Shown: in pieces, positions 18,082-28,413 of the stretch
Numbering within the stretch: the stretch's first letter is position 1
Layout of the letters: every line of letters begins with the position of its first letter
From: Chloroflexota bacterium
Lineage (GTDB): Bacteria; Chloroflexota; Anaerolineae; J036; Brachytrichaceae
Length of the DNA: 64,000 nt
Direction of reading: 5' to 3'
Assembly: GCA_023382055.1 (NCBI GenBank)
Contig: JAMCQN010000013.1
Coordinates: 85,909 to 149,908 of the forward strand
The notes under the pieces: generated by a model
Seen by the model: the letters and a program-made list of their open reading frames with translations, nothing else
What the model was told of the DNA's origin: nothing
Database searches by the model: none
Position numbers and translations under genes: made by a program

Positions 18082-19899
18082 ATGATCCGGGAACAACTTA
18101 AACGCCGCATCACACAAGCGATCCGCGATGCCCAGGCTGCGGGGGAATTGCCGCAGTTCGACCTGCCGCCATTCACCGTAGAGCATCCGCGCCAGGCGCA
18201 ACTGGGCGATTATTCCGCGTCGGTGGCGATGCAACTGGCGCGCGCCGCAAGAATGCCTCCCGCCCAGATAGCACAACGCATCGCCGGCCACCTCAGCCTT
18301 GACGGTATGGCGACTGTCGATGACGCCGGCGCCTATCTGAACTTCCGTCTGTCGCCCCAGTACCTGAGCGGGGAAGTCGATAAGATACTGGCGTCCGGGG
18401 ATTCCTGGGGCAATATCGACATCGGCGCCGGCAAGACGGTGCAGGTTGAGCATGGCAGCGCCAACCCGACGGGGCCACTGACGGTGGCATCCGGCCGCAA
18501 CGTCGTGATCGGCGATACCCTGGCGAATGCCTTGAGCGCAGCCGGATTTACCGTGCAACGCGAATGGTATGTCAACGACGCGGGCAACCAGATCCGCCAC
18601 TTCGGCGAAAGCGTTTATGCGCGCTACGCACAAAGCCTTGGCGTGGACGAACCCTTCCCGGAGGACGGGTATAAAGGCGACTACATCGTCGAGATCGCCA
18701 AAGCCATCATCGCGCAGGCCGGGGATAAGTACCTGAAAATGCCGCGCGATGAAGCGCGCCGCGCGCTGGGGAAACTCGGCATCGACAGCATCATGGACGG
18801 CGTGCGCGCCTCGCTCGCGCGCGTAGGAATTCACCACGACAGCTTCTTCTCCGAGCGGAGCCTGTACGAAAGCGGACAGTTCGAGCGCGTGCTGCCGATC
18901 CTGCGCAACAAAGGTCTGCTCGTCGAGTATGACGACGCGTTGTGGTTCAGCGAAGACGGCAGCCCGATCCGGAAAGGAGAAACGCGGGGCGAGAAGCAGG
19001 AGGATGACAGCCAGAAGCCGGAAGTCAGAAGTCAGAAAATTGAGAACGGGGGCGCCGGGAAGGAAGCCGTTCAGGTTGTCGTGATCCGCTCACCCAAAGT
19101 GGTCGCCGAACCCAGCGAGCGCCCCACCTACTTCGCCAGCGACATCGCCTACGTGTGGAACAAGCTGGTCGATCGCCGTTTTGATCGCGCCATCTATGTC
19201 TGGGGCGAGGATCATCAGGGCGACGTGCCGCGCCTGATGGCCGTCACCCGCGCGCTCGGTCTGGATACAGACCGGATCGTGCTGCTGATTTACCGCTTCA
19301 TTACCCTGATGCGCAACGGCCAGGAAGTGCGCATGGGCAAGCGCTCCGGCAATATCATCACCCTGGATGACGTGGTGGACGAGGTCGGCGCAGACGCCAC
19401 CCGCTTCGTGCTGCTGTCGCGCTCGATAGACACCAAGATCGTCTTCGACCTGGATCTGGTGAAGAAGCAATCGGATGAAAATCCGGTTTACTATGTGCAG
19501 TACGCGCACGCGCGCATCTGCTCCATATTGCGCAAGGCAGCAGAGGAGATTGGAGATAAGAGATTAGAGATTAGCGCAGGCGCCACCAACACAATCTCCA
19601 ATCTCCAATCTCCAATCTCCTCTTATATCTTCTCTCATCCTAGCGAGCTTGCGTTGATCCGCAAGCTGCTCGAACTGGAAGAGGTGGTCGAGCAGGTAGC
19701 GACCCAACTGCAGCCGCACCATTTCGCCACTTATGCCCAGAGCCTGGCGACGACGTTCAGTGCGTTTTACCGCGACTGCCGCGTGCTGGGCGAAGCGCCG
19801 GAAGTCAGCGCTGCGCGCATGAAGCTGGTACAGGCCGCCAGGACCACCCTGGCGCGCACCCTGGCTTTGATGGGCATGAGCGCACCGGAGAGGATGTGA
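18082..19899 (+). CDS. argS: Arginyl-tRNA synthetase with in-frame repeat insertions
   Basis: Charges tRNA-Arg with arginine. The 605-residue protein has the N-terminal additional domain, the class I catalytic core ([66 protein letters not shown] near the KMSKS position) and the DALR anticodon-binding domain at the end. Two oddities stand out. The HIGH-motif position (134-137) reads TVAS. Two stretches, about residues 303-336 and 488-513, are encoded by 7-nt repeats and have no place in the fold; both keep the frame. The ATG of dcd overlaps the stop. Confidence 0.94.
   Translation: MIREQLKRRITQAIRDAQAAGELPQFDLPPFTVEHPRQAQLGDYSASVAMQLARAARMPPAQIAQRIAGHLSLDGMATVDDAGAYLNFRLSPQYLSGEVDKILASGDSWGNIDIGAGKTVQVEHGSANPTGPLTVASGRNVVIGDTLANALSAAGFTVQREWYVNDAGNQIRHFGESVYARYAQSLGVDEPFPEDGYKGDYIVEIAKAIIAQAGDKYLKMPRDEARRALGKLGIDSIMDGVRASLARVGIHHDSFFSERSLYESGQFERVLPILRNKGLLVEYDDALWFSEDGSPIRKGETRGEKQEDDSQKPEVRSQKIENGGAGKEAVQVVVIRSPKVVAEPSERPTYFASDIAYVWNKLVDRRFDRAIYVWGEDHQGDVPRLMAVTRALGLDTDRIVLLIYRFITLMRNGQEVRMGKRSGNIITLDDVVDEVGADATRFVLLSRSIDTKIVFDLDLVKKQSDENPVYYVQYAHARICSILRKAAEEIGDKRLEISAGATNTISNLQSPISSYIFSHPSELALIRKLLELEEVVEQVATQLQPHHFATYAQSLATTFSAFYRDCRVLGEAPEVSAARMKLVQAARTTLARTLALMGMSAPERM
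19011..19048. repeat. Heptanucleotide repeat block inside argS (first)
   Basis: Diverged 7-nt units CAGAAGC, CGGAAGT, CAGAAGT, CAGAAAA run through argS codons and encode QKPEVRSQK. The segment falls in the linker before the [10 protein letters not shown] strand of the catalytic domain. It differs in sequence from the block at 19543-19623 but has the same 7-nt period. Confidence 0.65.
19543..19623. repeat. Palindromic heptanucleotide repeat inside argS (second)
   Basis: The left arm (about 19543-19574) is built from 7-nt units like GAGATTG and GAGATTA; the right arm (about 19591-19623) repeats AATCTCC three or more times, its complement. The insert is in frame, encoding RLEI on the left and ISNLQSPIS on the right. 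The same element, with the same peptides, occurs in the glycosyltransferase gene at 35711-35829. Confidence 0.85.
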
Positions 19900-20459
19900 T
19901 GGGCATCAAACCAGACCACTGGATCCGGCGCATGGCGCTCGAGCGACAGATGATCGAACCTTTCGTGGAGTCGTCGATCCGCCACGGGGTAGTCAGCTTC
20001 GGGCTGTCGTCGTATGGGTACGACATTCGCGTCAGCAACGAATTCAAAATATTCACCAATGTCAATTCGGCGATCGTGGATCCCAAGCACTTCGATCCAA
20101 GCTCTTTCGTCGACTTCAAGGGCGATGTCTGCATCATCCCGCCCAACTCGTTTGTGCTCAGCCGCACGGTGGAGTACTTCCGCATCCCGCGCGACGTGCT
20201 GGTGATCTGTCTGGGCAAAAGCACGTATGCGCGCTGCGGCCTGATCGTCAACGTCACCCCGCTGGAACCGGAGTGGGAGGGCTACCTGACGCTGGAGATC
20301 AGCAACACCACTCCCCTGCCGGCAAAGGTATACGCGAACGAGGGCATATCGCAGTTGCTGTTCCTGGGGTCAGACGGCGAGTGTGAGCGCAGCTACAAGG
20401 ACAAGAAGGGCAAGTATCAGGGTCAGGAGACGATCACGCTGCCGAAGATCGAGCAATGA
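19899..20459 (+). CDS. dcd: dCTP deaminase
   Basis: Deaminates dCTP to dUTP (some relatives continue to dUMP), feeding dTMP synthesis. 186 residues of the trimeric dUTPase-like fold: [58 protein letters not shown] and a C-terminal Gly-rich-like tail GKYQGQ. ATG 19899 overlaps the argS TGA; a GTG at 19896 is the alternative start. The stop overlaps the flippase ATG (ATGA). So this nucleotide gene links a translation operon to the polysaccharide cluster. Confidence 0.94.
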   Translation: MGIKPDHWIRRMALERQMIEPFVESSIRHGVVSFGLSSYGYDIRVSNEFKIFTNVNSAIVDPKHFDPSSFVDFKGDVCIIPPNSFVLSRTVEYFRIPRDVLVICLGKSTYARCGLIVNVTPLEPEWEGYLTLEISNTTPLPAKVYANEGISQLLFLGSDGECERSYKDKKGKYQGQETITLPKIEQ

Positions 20460-21979
20460 CGCAAATTTCGACCGAACCCGAGTCGATCGAGCCACAACCA
20501 GAAGACGCCAAAACGGTAGCGCGGCTGGCCGTCCGCAACAGCCTGTGGGTGACGATTGGATCTTATGCGAACCAGGTCCTCGGATTCGTCGCCATACTGG
20601 TGCTCACACGCCTGCTCAACCCGGATATATTCGGATTTTTCTCGCTGGGCACGTTCTGGTTTTCATTGCTGAATATCCGCACAAAAGTCGGCGTGAACTA
20701 TGCGGCGATACAGCAACGCGAACTCGACGGCAGGTTACTTGGCACATTCTTCACTCTAGATGCGCTGACCGCCGGCGCGGGTTTTCTGCTGAGCCTGATT
20801 GCGGCGCTGGTCTTTCCGCTGCTGGGATATGCACCCCAGGTCAGCCTGGCGCTGGTGGCGCTGATGACGGCCGACAGCATAACGTCGGCCACCGGGCCGC
20901 TGGCGATGGCGCTCGAAAAAGAGATGCAGTTGAGCCGCGTCAGCTTCGCGTCGGTGCTGGGATCGCTGCTCGGTTACGGGGCAGCCCTTGGCCTGGCGCT
21001 GGGCGGCGCAGGTTTGTGGAGCCTGTTGGCCATCAACTTCCTGACGGCAATCGTCGGGATGGCGAGCAGCTACATCATCGTGCGGAGGCGCATGCCGCTC
21101 ACACTGACGATGCATTGGCAATTCGACAGAACGCTGGCGAAGCGATTGATATCCCAAGGACTTGCCACAGGGCTGTCGCTCACTGCATTGGGCACCATCG
21201 TTAATCAGTTCGACAACTTCCTGGTGGGCACTTTCGTCAGCCCGACGACACTGGGCTACTACGACCGAGCATACCGTATCGCACACTGGCCCAATCTGCT
21301 ACTTACGGTGACAATGTCGCGTATCGCGTTTCTCACCTTTTCAAAAGTGCGCGATGACATGCGCCGCCTGACTCACGCGGTGCGCCTGGCGATCTGGGCG
21401 GTGACGACTTTCGGCATCCCCATCGTGCTGATCCTGTTGTTCGGAGCAACGGATATCGTCAGCATTCTGTATGGCTCGCGCTGGGCCGAGAGCGCGCATT
21501 TCCTGCGTTATCTAACGATCTACTCGGTGACATGGCCCGTCGTGTCCATCGCAGTATGGCTTTCTATATCGGAGGGTAAGTCGCGCATCACGGTCGGGCT
21601 GACGCTTTCCCAGGCAGTCATCATTGTTCTAGCGGCAACGCCGCTGACATTAGCCTTCGGAGCGACGGGAACTGTCATCGGTGTCGTGATCACGATGATT
21701 TCCTCGTTTATCGCGGCGAACATCGTCATATTTCGCGAGGTGCCGCTCTCGCTGCGCGAAGTCTATCTCGCACCGTTCATAGCGGGTATCGTGGCACTGG
21801 CGACCAATGGAGTGTTTAACGCTTTGACTGCAGCCCTATCGATAGAGCCACTGGTACGCCTGACAACCATTGCCATCATCTCGGCAGGGGTATTCTGGCT
21901 GGTGCTTTTCATCATACGACCGACTGAGAGCATAGAGCGTGTAAAATTCCTGGCAAGCAGGTTCCGCAAGAACACTTAG
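20456..21979 (+). CDS. Polysaccharide flippase (Wzx/WzxC-like, MOP superfamily)
   Basis: 507 residues with 12-14 predicted membrane helices. The N-terminus has [20 protein letters not shown] and [20 protein letters not shown], typical of O-antigen/teichuronic-acid translocases, followed by [11 protein letters not shown] and [10 protein letters not shown]. These proteins flip undecaprenyl-linked oligosaccharides outward. It opens the surface-polysaccharide cluster, and its ATG overlaps the dcd stop. Confidence 0.9.
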   Translation: MTQISTEPESIEPQPEDAKTVARLAVRNSLWVTIGSYANQVLGFVAILVLTRLLNPDIFGFFSLGTFWFSLLNIRTKVGVNYAAIQQRELDGRLLGTFFTLDALTAGAGFLLSLIAALVFPLLGYAPQVSLALVALMTADSITSATGPLAMALEKEMQLSRVSFASVLGSLLGYGAALGLALGGAGLWSLLAINFLTAIVGMASSYIIVRRRMPLTLTMHWQFDRTLAKRLISQGLATGLSLTALGTIVNQFDNFLVGTFVSPTTLGYYDRAYRIAHWPNLLLTVTMSRIAFLTFSKVRDDMRRLTHAVRLAIWAVTTFGIPIVLILLFGATDIVSILYGSRWAESAHFLRYLTIYSVTWPVVSIAVWLSISEGKSRITVGLTLSQAVIIVLAATPLTLAFGATGTVIGVVITMISSFIAANIVIFREVPLSLREVYLAPFIAGIVALATNGVFNALTAALSIEPLVRLTTIAIISAGVFWLVLFIIRPTESIERVKFLASRFRKNT

Positions 21980-21989
21980 GCAAACTATT

Positions 21990-22922
21990 ATGCGAATACT
22001 CATAACGGGTGGAGCCGGTTACATCGGTTCAATTCTCACACCAACGTTACTCTCACTGGGCCACACGGTAACCGTCGTGGACAAGTTCCTGTTCAACCAG
22101 AGCAGCCTGCTCGACTCATGCCACTATGAATCGTTCCAGATCGTGCGCGGGGATTGCCGCGATACCGCCGTGATGAAAAAGGCCGTCGGTGACGCGGATG
22201 TCATCATCCCGCTGGCGGCGCTGGTCGGCGCGCCGATGTGCGACCGGGACAGGATCGCAGCGCAATCCACCAACTACGAGGCAGTCAAGCTGATCTGTGA
22301 ACTGGCCAGCCCGCGCCAACGCATCATCATCCCCACTACGAACAGCGGTTACGGCATCGGCGAGAAGGACAAGTTCTGCACCGAGGAGTCGCCGCTACAT
22401 CCCATCTCGCTCTACGGCGTGACGAAAATGCAGGCCGAGCAGGCTGTGCTTGAGCGCGGCAACAGCCTGAGTTTCCGCCTGGCGACCGTGTTTGGCATGT
22501 CGCCGCGCATGCGCGTAGACTTGCTGGTCAACGATTTCGTGTATCGAGCCGTCAACGACCGCGCCGTACTCGTCTTCGAAGGCCACTTCAAGCGCAACTA
22601 TATCCACGTACGCGATGTGGCGCGCGCGTTTATCCATGCGCTGGAAAACTTCGAGTCGATGCAGGGGCGGGCTTACAACTGTGGCCTGGAAGACGCTAAC
22701 CTGTCCAAGCTCGAATTGTGCGCGGAGATACAGCGCCAGTTGCCAAAGTTTGTGTACATCGAGGCGCCCATCGGTGAAGACCCCGATAAGCGCGACTACA
22801 TCGTCTCCAATGCGCGCCTGTACGGCACCGGATACAGGCCGGAATGGTCGCTGCAGCGTGGAATCGCCGAGTTGATCAAAGGCTACACCATACTCCGCAA
22901 TAGCATTTATACCAACGTATGA
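21990..22922 (+). CDS. NAD-dependent sugar-nucleotide epimerase/dehydratase
   Basis: 310-residue extended short-chain dehydrogenase. The Rossmann motif is GGAGYIGS at the start, the catalytic pair is in LYGVTKMQAE (Tyr, Lys), and TTNSGYGIGE holds the Ser/Thr region. C-terminal NYIHVRDVARAFIHALEN is typical of UDP-glucose 4-epimerase relatives. Coupled by ATGA overlap to the hddA-like kinase, it may act on a heptose or GDP-sugar, but the substrate is not readable from sequence. Confidence 0.88.
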   Translation: MRILITGGAGYIGSILTPTLLSLGHTVTVVDKFLFNQSSLLDSCHYESFQIVRGDCRDTAVMKKAVGDADVIIPLAALVGAPMCDRDRIAAQSTNYEAVKLICELASPRQRIIIPTTNSGYGIGEKDKFCTEESPLHPISLYGVTKMQAEQAVLERGNSLSFRLATVFGMSPRMRVDLLVNDFVYRAVNDRAVLVFEGHFKRNYIHVRDVARAFIHALENFESMQGRAYNCGLEDANLSKLELCAEIQRQLPKFVYIEAPIGEDPDKRDYIVSNARLYGTGYRPEWSLQRGIAELIKGYTILRNSIYTNV

Positions 22923-23899
22923 TCATCTCACGCGCGCCGGTGCGCATCAGCTTCTTCGGCGGAGGCACCGATTACCCGGAATATTTCTTGAAACATGGCG
23001 GAGCGGTTCTGGCGACGGCTATCGATAAATACTCCTACATCACAGCCAGCCAGTTTCACAGCCCGATGTTCGACTATTCGATCCGCATCCAGTACCGCAA
23101 GGTCGAATCGGTCAAGTCAGTAAACGACATTGAGCACAATGTGTTCAGGGAGTGTTTGAAGTTCTGTGGAATCGATAGCGGCATCGAACTCCACACCATC
23201 GCAGATTTACCAGCATTCACAGGTCTTGGCTCATCGTCATCTTTCACTGTGTCGCTTTTACATGCACTACATGCGTATAAGGGTGAGTTCGTTAATTCCC
23301 ATAAGCTGGCACAGGAGGCTATATACGTAGAAAGGCACCTATTAAACGATATAGTTGGTTGTCAGGATCAAGTTACAGCGGCATTCGGCGGTTTCAACCT
23401 GGTCGAATTCAGATCCGAGGAAGATATCCAGGTCCATCGGATTCCTTTATCGCCGACGAGAACCACAGAGTTTGAGCAGCACTTATTCGTTGTCTTTACC
23501 GGGTTAAAAAGAAAAGCTGCGGATATCGTTGTGAACCAACTACGACATGTATCTGACAATGCTAGTACACTCAGTCAGATGCGCTTGATGGTTGATGAGG
23601 GTTGGAATATTCTTACTGGTAATCGCACGTTATTCGACTTTGGTCAGCTGCTGGATCACGCGTGGAAACTAAAGCGCAACCTTGACACCAGCATCACCAA
23701 TGATGAGATTGACAGCCTATATCGTACAGGAATGGAGGCGGGCGCATGGGGCGGGAAGCTGCTTGGGGCAGGCGGCGGCGGTTTCCTGTTATTTTTCGCA
23801 CCACCTGAAAAGCATCATCATCTTGCACTATCCTTCCCACATCACCAGATAATCCGGTTGCGTATTAATGCCCCTGGATCACAGATCATATTTTCGTGA
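22919..23899 (+). CDS. hddA: GHMP kinase, D-glycero-D-manno-heptose-7-phosphate kinase type
   Basis: 326 residues with all three GHMP motifs: SRAPVRISFFGGGTDYPEYF (3-22), PAFTGLGSSSSFTVSLL (about 99-115) and GGKLLGAGGGGFLLFF (about 279-294). The GGGTDYPEY start is characteristic of HddA/fucokinase-like sugar kinases. HddA makes the 1,7-bisphosphate of the heptose in the GDP-heptose pathway; the matching phosphatase (32469) and guanylyltransferase (31753) lie downstream. From about 23100 the DNA is visibly richer in A+T than its neighbours, continuing through the next gene. Confidence 0.85.
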   Translation: MIISRAPVRISFFGGGTDYPEYFLKHGGAVLATAIDKYSYITASQFHSPMFDYSIRIQYRKVESVKSVNDIEHNVFRECLKFCGIDSGIELHTIADLPAFTGLGSSSSFTVSLLHALHAYKGEFVNSHKLAQEAIYVERHLLNDIVGCQDQVTAAFGGFNLVEFRSEEDIQVHRIPLSPTRTTEFEQHLFVVFTGLKRKAADIVVNQLRHVSDNASTLSQMRLMVDEGWNILTGNRTLFDFGQLLDHAWKLKRNLDTSITNDEIDSLYRTGMEAGAWGGKLLGAGGGGFLLFFAPPEKHHHLALSFPHHQIIRLRINAPGSQIIFS

Positions 23900-23997
23900 T
23901 TATTGATCGAGATATTTACGATCATCCCGTGAAATATGAGTTGGCATGACGCGGCGAATCGAACAATTCGTGAGTGTGCGTCCTTAAAGAACCTATC

Positions 23998-25116
23998 ATG
24001 AATCCATCGCTGTTTAGTAAAAGGATAGACCTGGTAGATTTCGATGACATCAACCTGTTCATGTTTATGGATGACAACCTTTATGATGTCGCCATACAAC
24101 CCTACAGGAAGAATCGATCACTCGCAGAGTACCAAAAGCAGATACACACCAGTGGGTATCCGCCTTCAAAACTGAACCCATCCAACATTAGGCAAGATGC
24201 ATTAGCCAGAGATGGTGTGTATGTCCTGCTTGACCACCTTTGGGATAATCAGGTTGACTTTACAATCCTTGATATAGGGAGCTTTATAGGCGATTTCAGT
24301 TGTAAAGTTGGGAACTTCATCAGGACCTTCGGGAAGACAACGCAAGTGATCTCGTTCGACCCAACAATAGCAGGCGCCCTGGTAAACTACAACATCGAGT
24401 TGAATGGTCTACAGGCGATAGTCAAACACGAGGATCTTGCCATAGCAGAGCATGATGGTCTCGTGATGTTCAGCTACATTGTTGGAAACACGGACTCCGC
24501 ATCTATTATCAATAGCAGTGGGACAATAGTATCCTCTGGGAAACCCGGCATTTTTGGATACTTGAGCCACTTTGTCAAGACCCCTGCACGGGCTAAGCTA
24601 CCCTTACTGAGAAACTTCATTACAAGACGTGTCAGATCGGTCATCTTGGGGCAGAATTACAGCCAGTCCCACCAATCAACCCTCATTGCTCATAGTGCGA
24701 ATATCCTGTCTTATCTGTCAAAACACGATATCAACACGAATCTCCTTGTAAAAATCGATATCGAGGGCCATGACCAAGAGGTTATAAAAGACTTGACCAG
24801 TCTTTTACCAACAAGAATGGTTAATATTATTGCAGAATTTAACCCAGGTTTTTATCCCACGATTCAGGCCTCGAGTGAATTTTTGTTCGGCTTAAGTAAC
24901 GAGTTCTACATTTTCGATATTTTCTACAGTCCAAATCCAGCATGGTTTCGACTGATTGATCCAACAGACATTACGGAGTTCGCTGAAAATGTACGCCATC
25001 ATCGTAAATATGGATATACTGATTTGCTACTCTTGGATAAGCGCATACCTCAATCCGATAAAATCATGACGCGGTTAAGTAGTTTATCAACTACTGTTGA
25101 AGAGTACGTGCTGTAG
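23998..25116 (+). CDS. FkbM-family methyltransferase
   Basis: About 372 residues. A SAM-binding segment FTILDIGSFIGDFSCKVGNF and ISFDPTIAGALVNYNIELNG are followed by VKIDIEGHDQEVI and IIAEFNPGFYPTI, the FkbM signature. Members O-methylate sugars in glycan clusters. ATG 23998 is chosen over the earlier GTG 23974, which has no ribosome site. Base composition is clearly more A+T-rich than the surrounding genes, as if recently acquired. Confidence 0.82.
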   Translation: MNPSLFSKRIDLVDFDDINLFMFMDDNLYDVAIQPYRKNRSLAEYQKQIHTSGYPPSKLNPSNIRQDALARDGVYVLLDHLWDNQVDFTILDIGSFIGDFSCKVGNFIRTFGKTTQVISFDPTIAGALVNYNIELNGLQAIVKHEDLAIAEHDGLVMFSYIVGNTDSASIINSSGTIVSSGKPGIFGYLSHFVKTPARAKLPLLRNFITRRVRSVILGQNYSQSHQSTLIAHSANILSYLSKHDINTNLLVKIDIEGHDQEVIKDLTSLLPTRMVNIIAEFNPGFYPTIQASSEFLFGLSNEFYIFDIFYSPNPAWFRLIDPTDITEFAENVRHHRKYGYTDLLLLDKRIPQSDKIMTRLSSLSTTVEEYVL

Positions 25117-25194
25117 GGTAATCCTGCTTATCTCATGGAAATTAAACACACAACATGTATCGCATAGAAATCCCTTTGGACATGAGGTCAATAA

Positions 25195-26118
25195 ATGAAA
25201 ATTCTTGTTACGGGCGCAACCGGCTTTTTAGGCACAACACTATGTCGGTATCTGGAAGCCGCAGACCATGCACTGACCAGGCTGGGCTCAAAAGACTGCG
25301 ACCTGACGATGCAGGGATCGTTAGATCAATATAATGGTCAGACCTTCGACCAGATATGGCACTTGGCAGCATGGACACAAGCTGGGGATTTCCCGGTCTA
25401 TCATGCCGGCGAACAATGGATTAACAACCAGCAGATCAACACCAACGTGCTGACCTGGTGGCGCGACCGACAACAGCAGGCCAAGTTGATCTGCATGGGC
25501 ACGAGTTGTGCTTATGCTACAGATATGGATCTGGCGGAGTCAAACTTCATGGTCGGCGAGCCGATAGAGAGTCTGTACGCCTATGGAATGACAAAGCGCA
25601 TGCTGTATGCAGGCTTACTTGCATTGCACAAGCAGTACAAGATGAATTACCTCTGTCTTATTCCGTCGACCCTGTATGGTCCTGGATATCACACAGATGG
25701 TCGCCAGATGCATTTCATATTCGACCTGATCCGCAAGATACTGCGCGGTAAGCTGTTTGGCGACCCCGTTGTGCTCTGGGGAGATGGTTATCAGAAACGC
25801 GAACTGGTCTACATCGATGATTTCGTGCGAATTGCGCTAAAGCTGAATGGCGAGATTCAGAACGAGCTGATCAACATCGGCGCAGGTATCGAATATCCCA
25901 TTCGGCGATTTGCCGAGGCGATATGTCAGATCGTCGAATACGATCCCGGTTTGATCAAGTATGACACGACCCGCTATGTGGGCGCAACATCCAAGTGCTT
26001 GAACATCCGGAAACTCCAGGGACTGATCCCCGACCTCGGTTTTACATCCCTGGAAGAAGGGTTGCGGAAAACCATCGACTGGTTCCAGGCCAATCCGCAG
26101 ACACTCGGCAGTCGCTGA
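25195..26118 (+). CDS. NAD-dependent epimerase/dehydratase, GDP-fucose-synthase-like
   Basis: 307 residues starting MKILVTGATGFLGTTLCRYL. The pattern IWHLAAWTQAGD, CMGTSCAYATD, SLYAYGMTKRMLYAG (Tyr, Lys) and CLIPSTLYGPGYH follows GDP-L-fucose synthase (Fcl) and related GDP-6-deoxysugar epimerase/reductases, including GDP-6-deoxyheptose enzymes. In this cluster a GDP-heptose derivative is a reasonable substrate, by inference. No GDP-mannose dehydratase lies next to it. Confidence 0.83.
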   Translation: MKILVTGATGFLGTTLCRYLEAADHALTRLGSKDCDLTMQGSLDQYNGQTFDQIWHLAAWTQAGDFPVYHAGEQWINNQQINTNVLTWWRDRQQQAKLICMGTSCAYATDMDLAESNFMVGEPIESLYAYGMTKRMLYAGLLALHKQYKMNYLCLIPSTLYGPGYHTDGRQMHFIFDLIRKILRGKLFGDPVVLWGDGYQKRELVYIDDFVRIALKLNGEIQNELINIGAGIEYPIRRFAEAICQIVEYDPGLIKYDTTRYVGATSKCLNIRKLQGLIPDLGFTSLEEGLRKTIDWFQANPQTLGSR

Positions 26119-26127
26119 GATTCCGGT

Positions 26128-27312
26128 ATGGAGCGACAGTTGACCCCGCTCGTGATATCTCTGATGTTCTGCTTGAACACGGAGCAAGGGCACATCTACA
26201 CCTATAACCGCTCATTAGGCGATGCAGTCAGGCTTGTGGGTTGGGAGCACACGGCCGCGGTGCGCGCAGCGGCGCAGGTCCCGGCGCCCCCTGAGAGCTG
26301 GGAATTCTGCCTGGGCAAGCCCGCGACGCGATTTCGGCGCGGCCCCCTCGCAAAGATCGAGAAGATGCTCGAATTGGTCGCGACACTGAACGGCTACCTG
26401 CGGCAGAAAGCGCGCGACGAAGCGCGCCCGATGATCTTGTTTCTGGAATGGTTTGATCCCGTCCACATCGTCGCTTTCAGTCTCGCGTTGCTGGCTCTGA
26501 ACCCCCGCCGTAGGTTTGCTGTATGGGTGTTGTACCGGCTGGGCATGCACAATCGGTGGTGGATCAGGTTTTTCCGGATCTTCCATGCCATCGTCCGCAT
26601 GAAACTCGGCCCGGACCGCCTGACCCTATTGTCTGATAGTTCCGTCATTGCGAGGGACCTAACTGCTCAGATGCGCCAGACGGTGCATGTAGTGCCAATC
26701 CCGCATGCAGCGTTGAACGGCAATGAGCCGGTCGAGTTTCCTTCGCCCGACCTATCGCCGTGTGACCACAATCGGCTGACATGCTGGTGGCCAGGGCAAC
26801 CGGCAGTCACTAAGGGGCTGGCGGAGATCGACCGCATTACCCGAATGGCAGAGACAGAAGACACACACCTCCGCATCATTGCAGCGGCAGGCTCGCACTT
26901 GCAGGCGCATGCGAATGGCTGTGATGTCATGCTGGTGCCCGATGTGCTCACCAGACCTCAATATATCGGTTGGCTGCGCAGCAGCGATATCATATTGCTC
27001 CCTTACGATCCGGCTGTGTATTCCGAGAGGACATCCGGGATATTCTGCGAAGCCATCTCGGCAGGCAAAATGGTTGCCGTGACGGATGGCACATGGATGG
27101 CTAATGAACTCAAAGAACATGATCTGGCGAAATTGATTCTGAGCTGGCAGCAGGAAAACCTGCCACTGCAACTGCATCAACTACACGACGATCCGATAGT
27201 GCGCCAGAAACTAGCCGGGATGCAGCAGGTCTATAGCGCATATCATACGGAGCAAGGGCTGGCACAACGGCTTAAGCAGATTTACGAACAGACCGCAACG
27301 CGTAATCCGTGA
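26128..27312 (+). CDS. GT-B-fold glycosyltransferase-like protein
   Basis: 394 residues. The C-terminal half shows the GT-B donor-site layout: WWPGQPAVTKGLAEIDRI (a Lys replacing the usual Arg-Lys), DVMLVPDVLTRPQYIGWLR, SDIILLPYDPAVYSERTSG and GIFCEAISAGKMVAVTDG with the late Glu. The N-terminal half is poorly conserved. It is probably a GT4-like transferase in the polysaccharide cluster; the sugar is unknown. It starts 9 bp after the epimerase gene without a strong ribosome site. Confidence 0.7.
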   Translation: MERQLTPLVISLMFCLNTEQGHIYTYNRSLGDAVRLVGWEHTAAVRAAAQVPAPPESWEFCLGKPATRFRRGPLAKIEKMLELVATLNGYLRQKARDEARPMILFLEWFDPVHIVAFSLALLALNPRRRFAVWVLYRLGMHNRWWIRFFRIFHAIVRMKLGPDRLTLLSDSSVIARDLTAQMRQTVHVVPIPHAALNGNEPVEFPSPDLSPCDHNRLTCWWPGQPAVTKGLAEIDRITRMAETEDTHLRIIAAAGSHLQAHANGCDVMLVPDVLTRPQYIGWLRSSDIILLPYDPAVYSERTSGIFCEAISAGKMVAVTDGTWMANELKEHDLAKLILSWQQENLPLQLHQLHDDPIVRQKLAGMQQVYSAYHTEQGLAQRLKQIYEQTATRNP

Positions 27313-27342
27313 ACTGCCGACAGACAGGCGGAACAACACATC

Positions 27343-28413
27343 ATGCACATCGCACTCGGCTACCGTTGGTTCGCAACGTCATTAGGATTTCACCTTGAGC
27401 GCGCCCTGGAGCAATTGGGGCATACGGTCAGCTATGTCGGCCTGCCCTCTGAAACGAGATCGGGCTACGAAAGCGGCATTCGCATTGACCGCGTCATTGC
27501 CGCGTTACCGCAACTTCCGGACCTCTACCTGTGGATAGACCCGGCTGGGCGTTACTTCCCTGCCGGCATCGAAAACCTGCCCATACCATCCGCATGCTGG
27601 CTCGTTGATGTGCATCTGGGTCACTGGCGACAGGAAGCAGCACGCTTCTTCGACGCCGTGTTCGTAGCGCAAAAGGATTATGTGCCACGGTTCAAGGAAG
27701 CTGTTGGTCACGATCAGGTGTACTGGCTGCCTTTAGGTGCGGCAGACGATGTCCATCGGAATCTACATCTGCCGCGCATCTATGATGTTGGTTTTGTAGG
27801 CAATATCGCGCGGGCGCATCGGGGCACCGCGCGCGCGCAGCGGCTTACTCTGATCGCATCGCGCTTCCACACCAATGACATTTACGGCGCCTACCTTCCC
27901 GCGGAGGTGGGGCGCATCTACAGCCAGTCGCGCATTGTCTTTAACACCAGCATCGCAGGCGATGTCACCATGCGCATCTTTGAGGGAACCGCTTGCGGCG
28001 CCATGGTGCTCACCGATGCAGTCTCAAATGGTTTGCAAGAGCTATTCATGATCAATGAGGAACTGGTGACCTTCCAGGATGACCATGATCTGGTCGCAAA
28101 GATCGAATACTACCTGGAGCACGCTGATGAACGGTATGCCATCGCGCTGGCGGGTGAGCGACGCACCGTCACGCAACACCTGTATACCCATCGCACACAG
28201 ACAATGCTCAGCGCTATGACAGCGTCTCAGTTCAAGCGCATCGCACCCATGCGCGCTGCATCAGTTGAAACTCGATTCCATGCCCGCATGCAAATATACA
28301 CACACCTGCACATGCTGGATTCAATCATGGACGAGGCCAGATCAGCCGGGTATGGGCCGCTGCGCCGCATGTGGGTCGTTCTGCCTTGCCTGGCTCGTAG
28401 AATATGGATATGA
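27343..28413 (+). CDS. CgeB-like glycosyltransferase
   Basis: 356 residues. YDVGFVGNIARAHRGTARAQ, IYSQSRIVFNTSI, VTMRIFEGTACGAMVLTD and VAKIEYYLEHADERYAIA match the C-terminal domain of CgeB/spore-maturation-like glycosyltransferases. The N-terminal part carries LYLWIDPAGRYFPAG and CWLVDVHLGHWRQEA. Its 3' end overlaps the next methyltransferase gene. Confidence 0.8.
   Translation: MHIALGYRWFATSLGFHLERALEQLGHTVSYVGLPSETRSGYESGIRIDRVIAALPQLPDLYLWIDPAGRYFPAGIENLPIPSACWLVDVHLGHWRQEAARFFDAVFVAQKDYVPRFKEAVGHDQVYWLPLGAADDVHRNLHLPRIYDVGFVGNIARAHRGTARAQRLTLIASRFHTNDIYGAYLPAEVGRIYSQSRIVFNTSIAGDVTMRIFEGTACGAMVLTDAVSNGLQELFMINEELVTFQDDHDLVAKIEYYLEHADERYAIALAGERRTVTQHLYTHRTQTMLSAMTASQFKRIAPMRAASVETRFHARMQIYTHLHMLDSIMDEARSAGYGPLRRMWVVLPCLARRIWI

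Noticed and set aside
19543..19623. Heptamer arrays read as a CRISPR or ordinary microsatellite
   Set aside because: There are no spacers, the units are 7 nt and the arms are inverted complements within coding sequence, so neither description fits.
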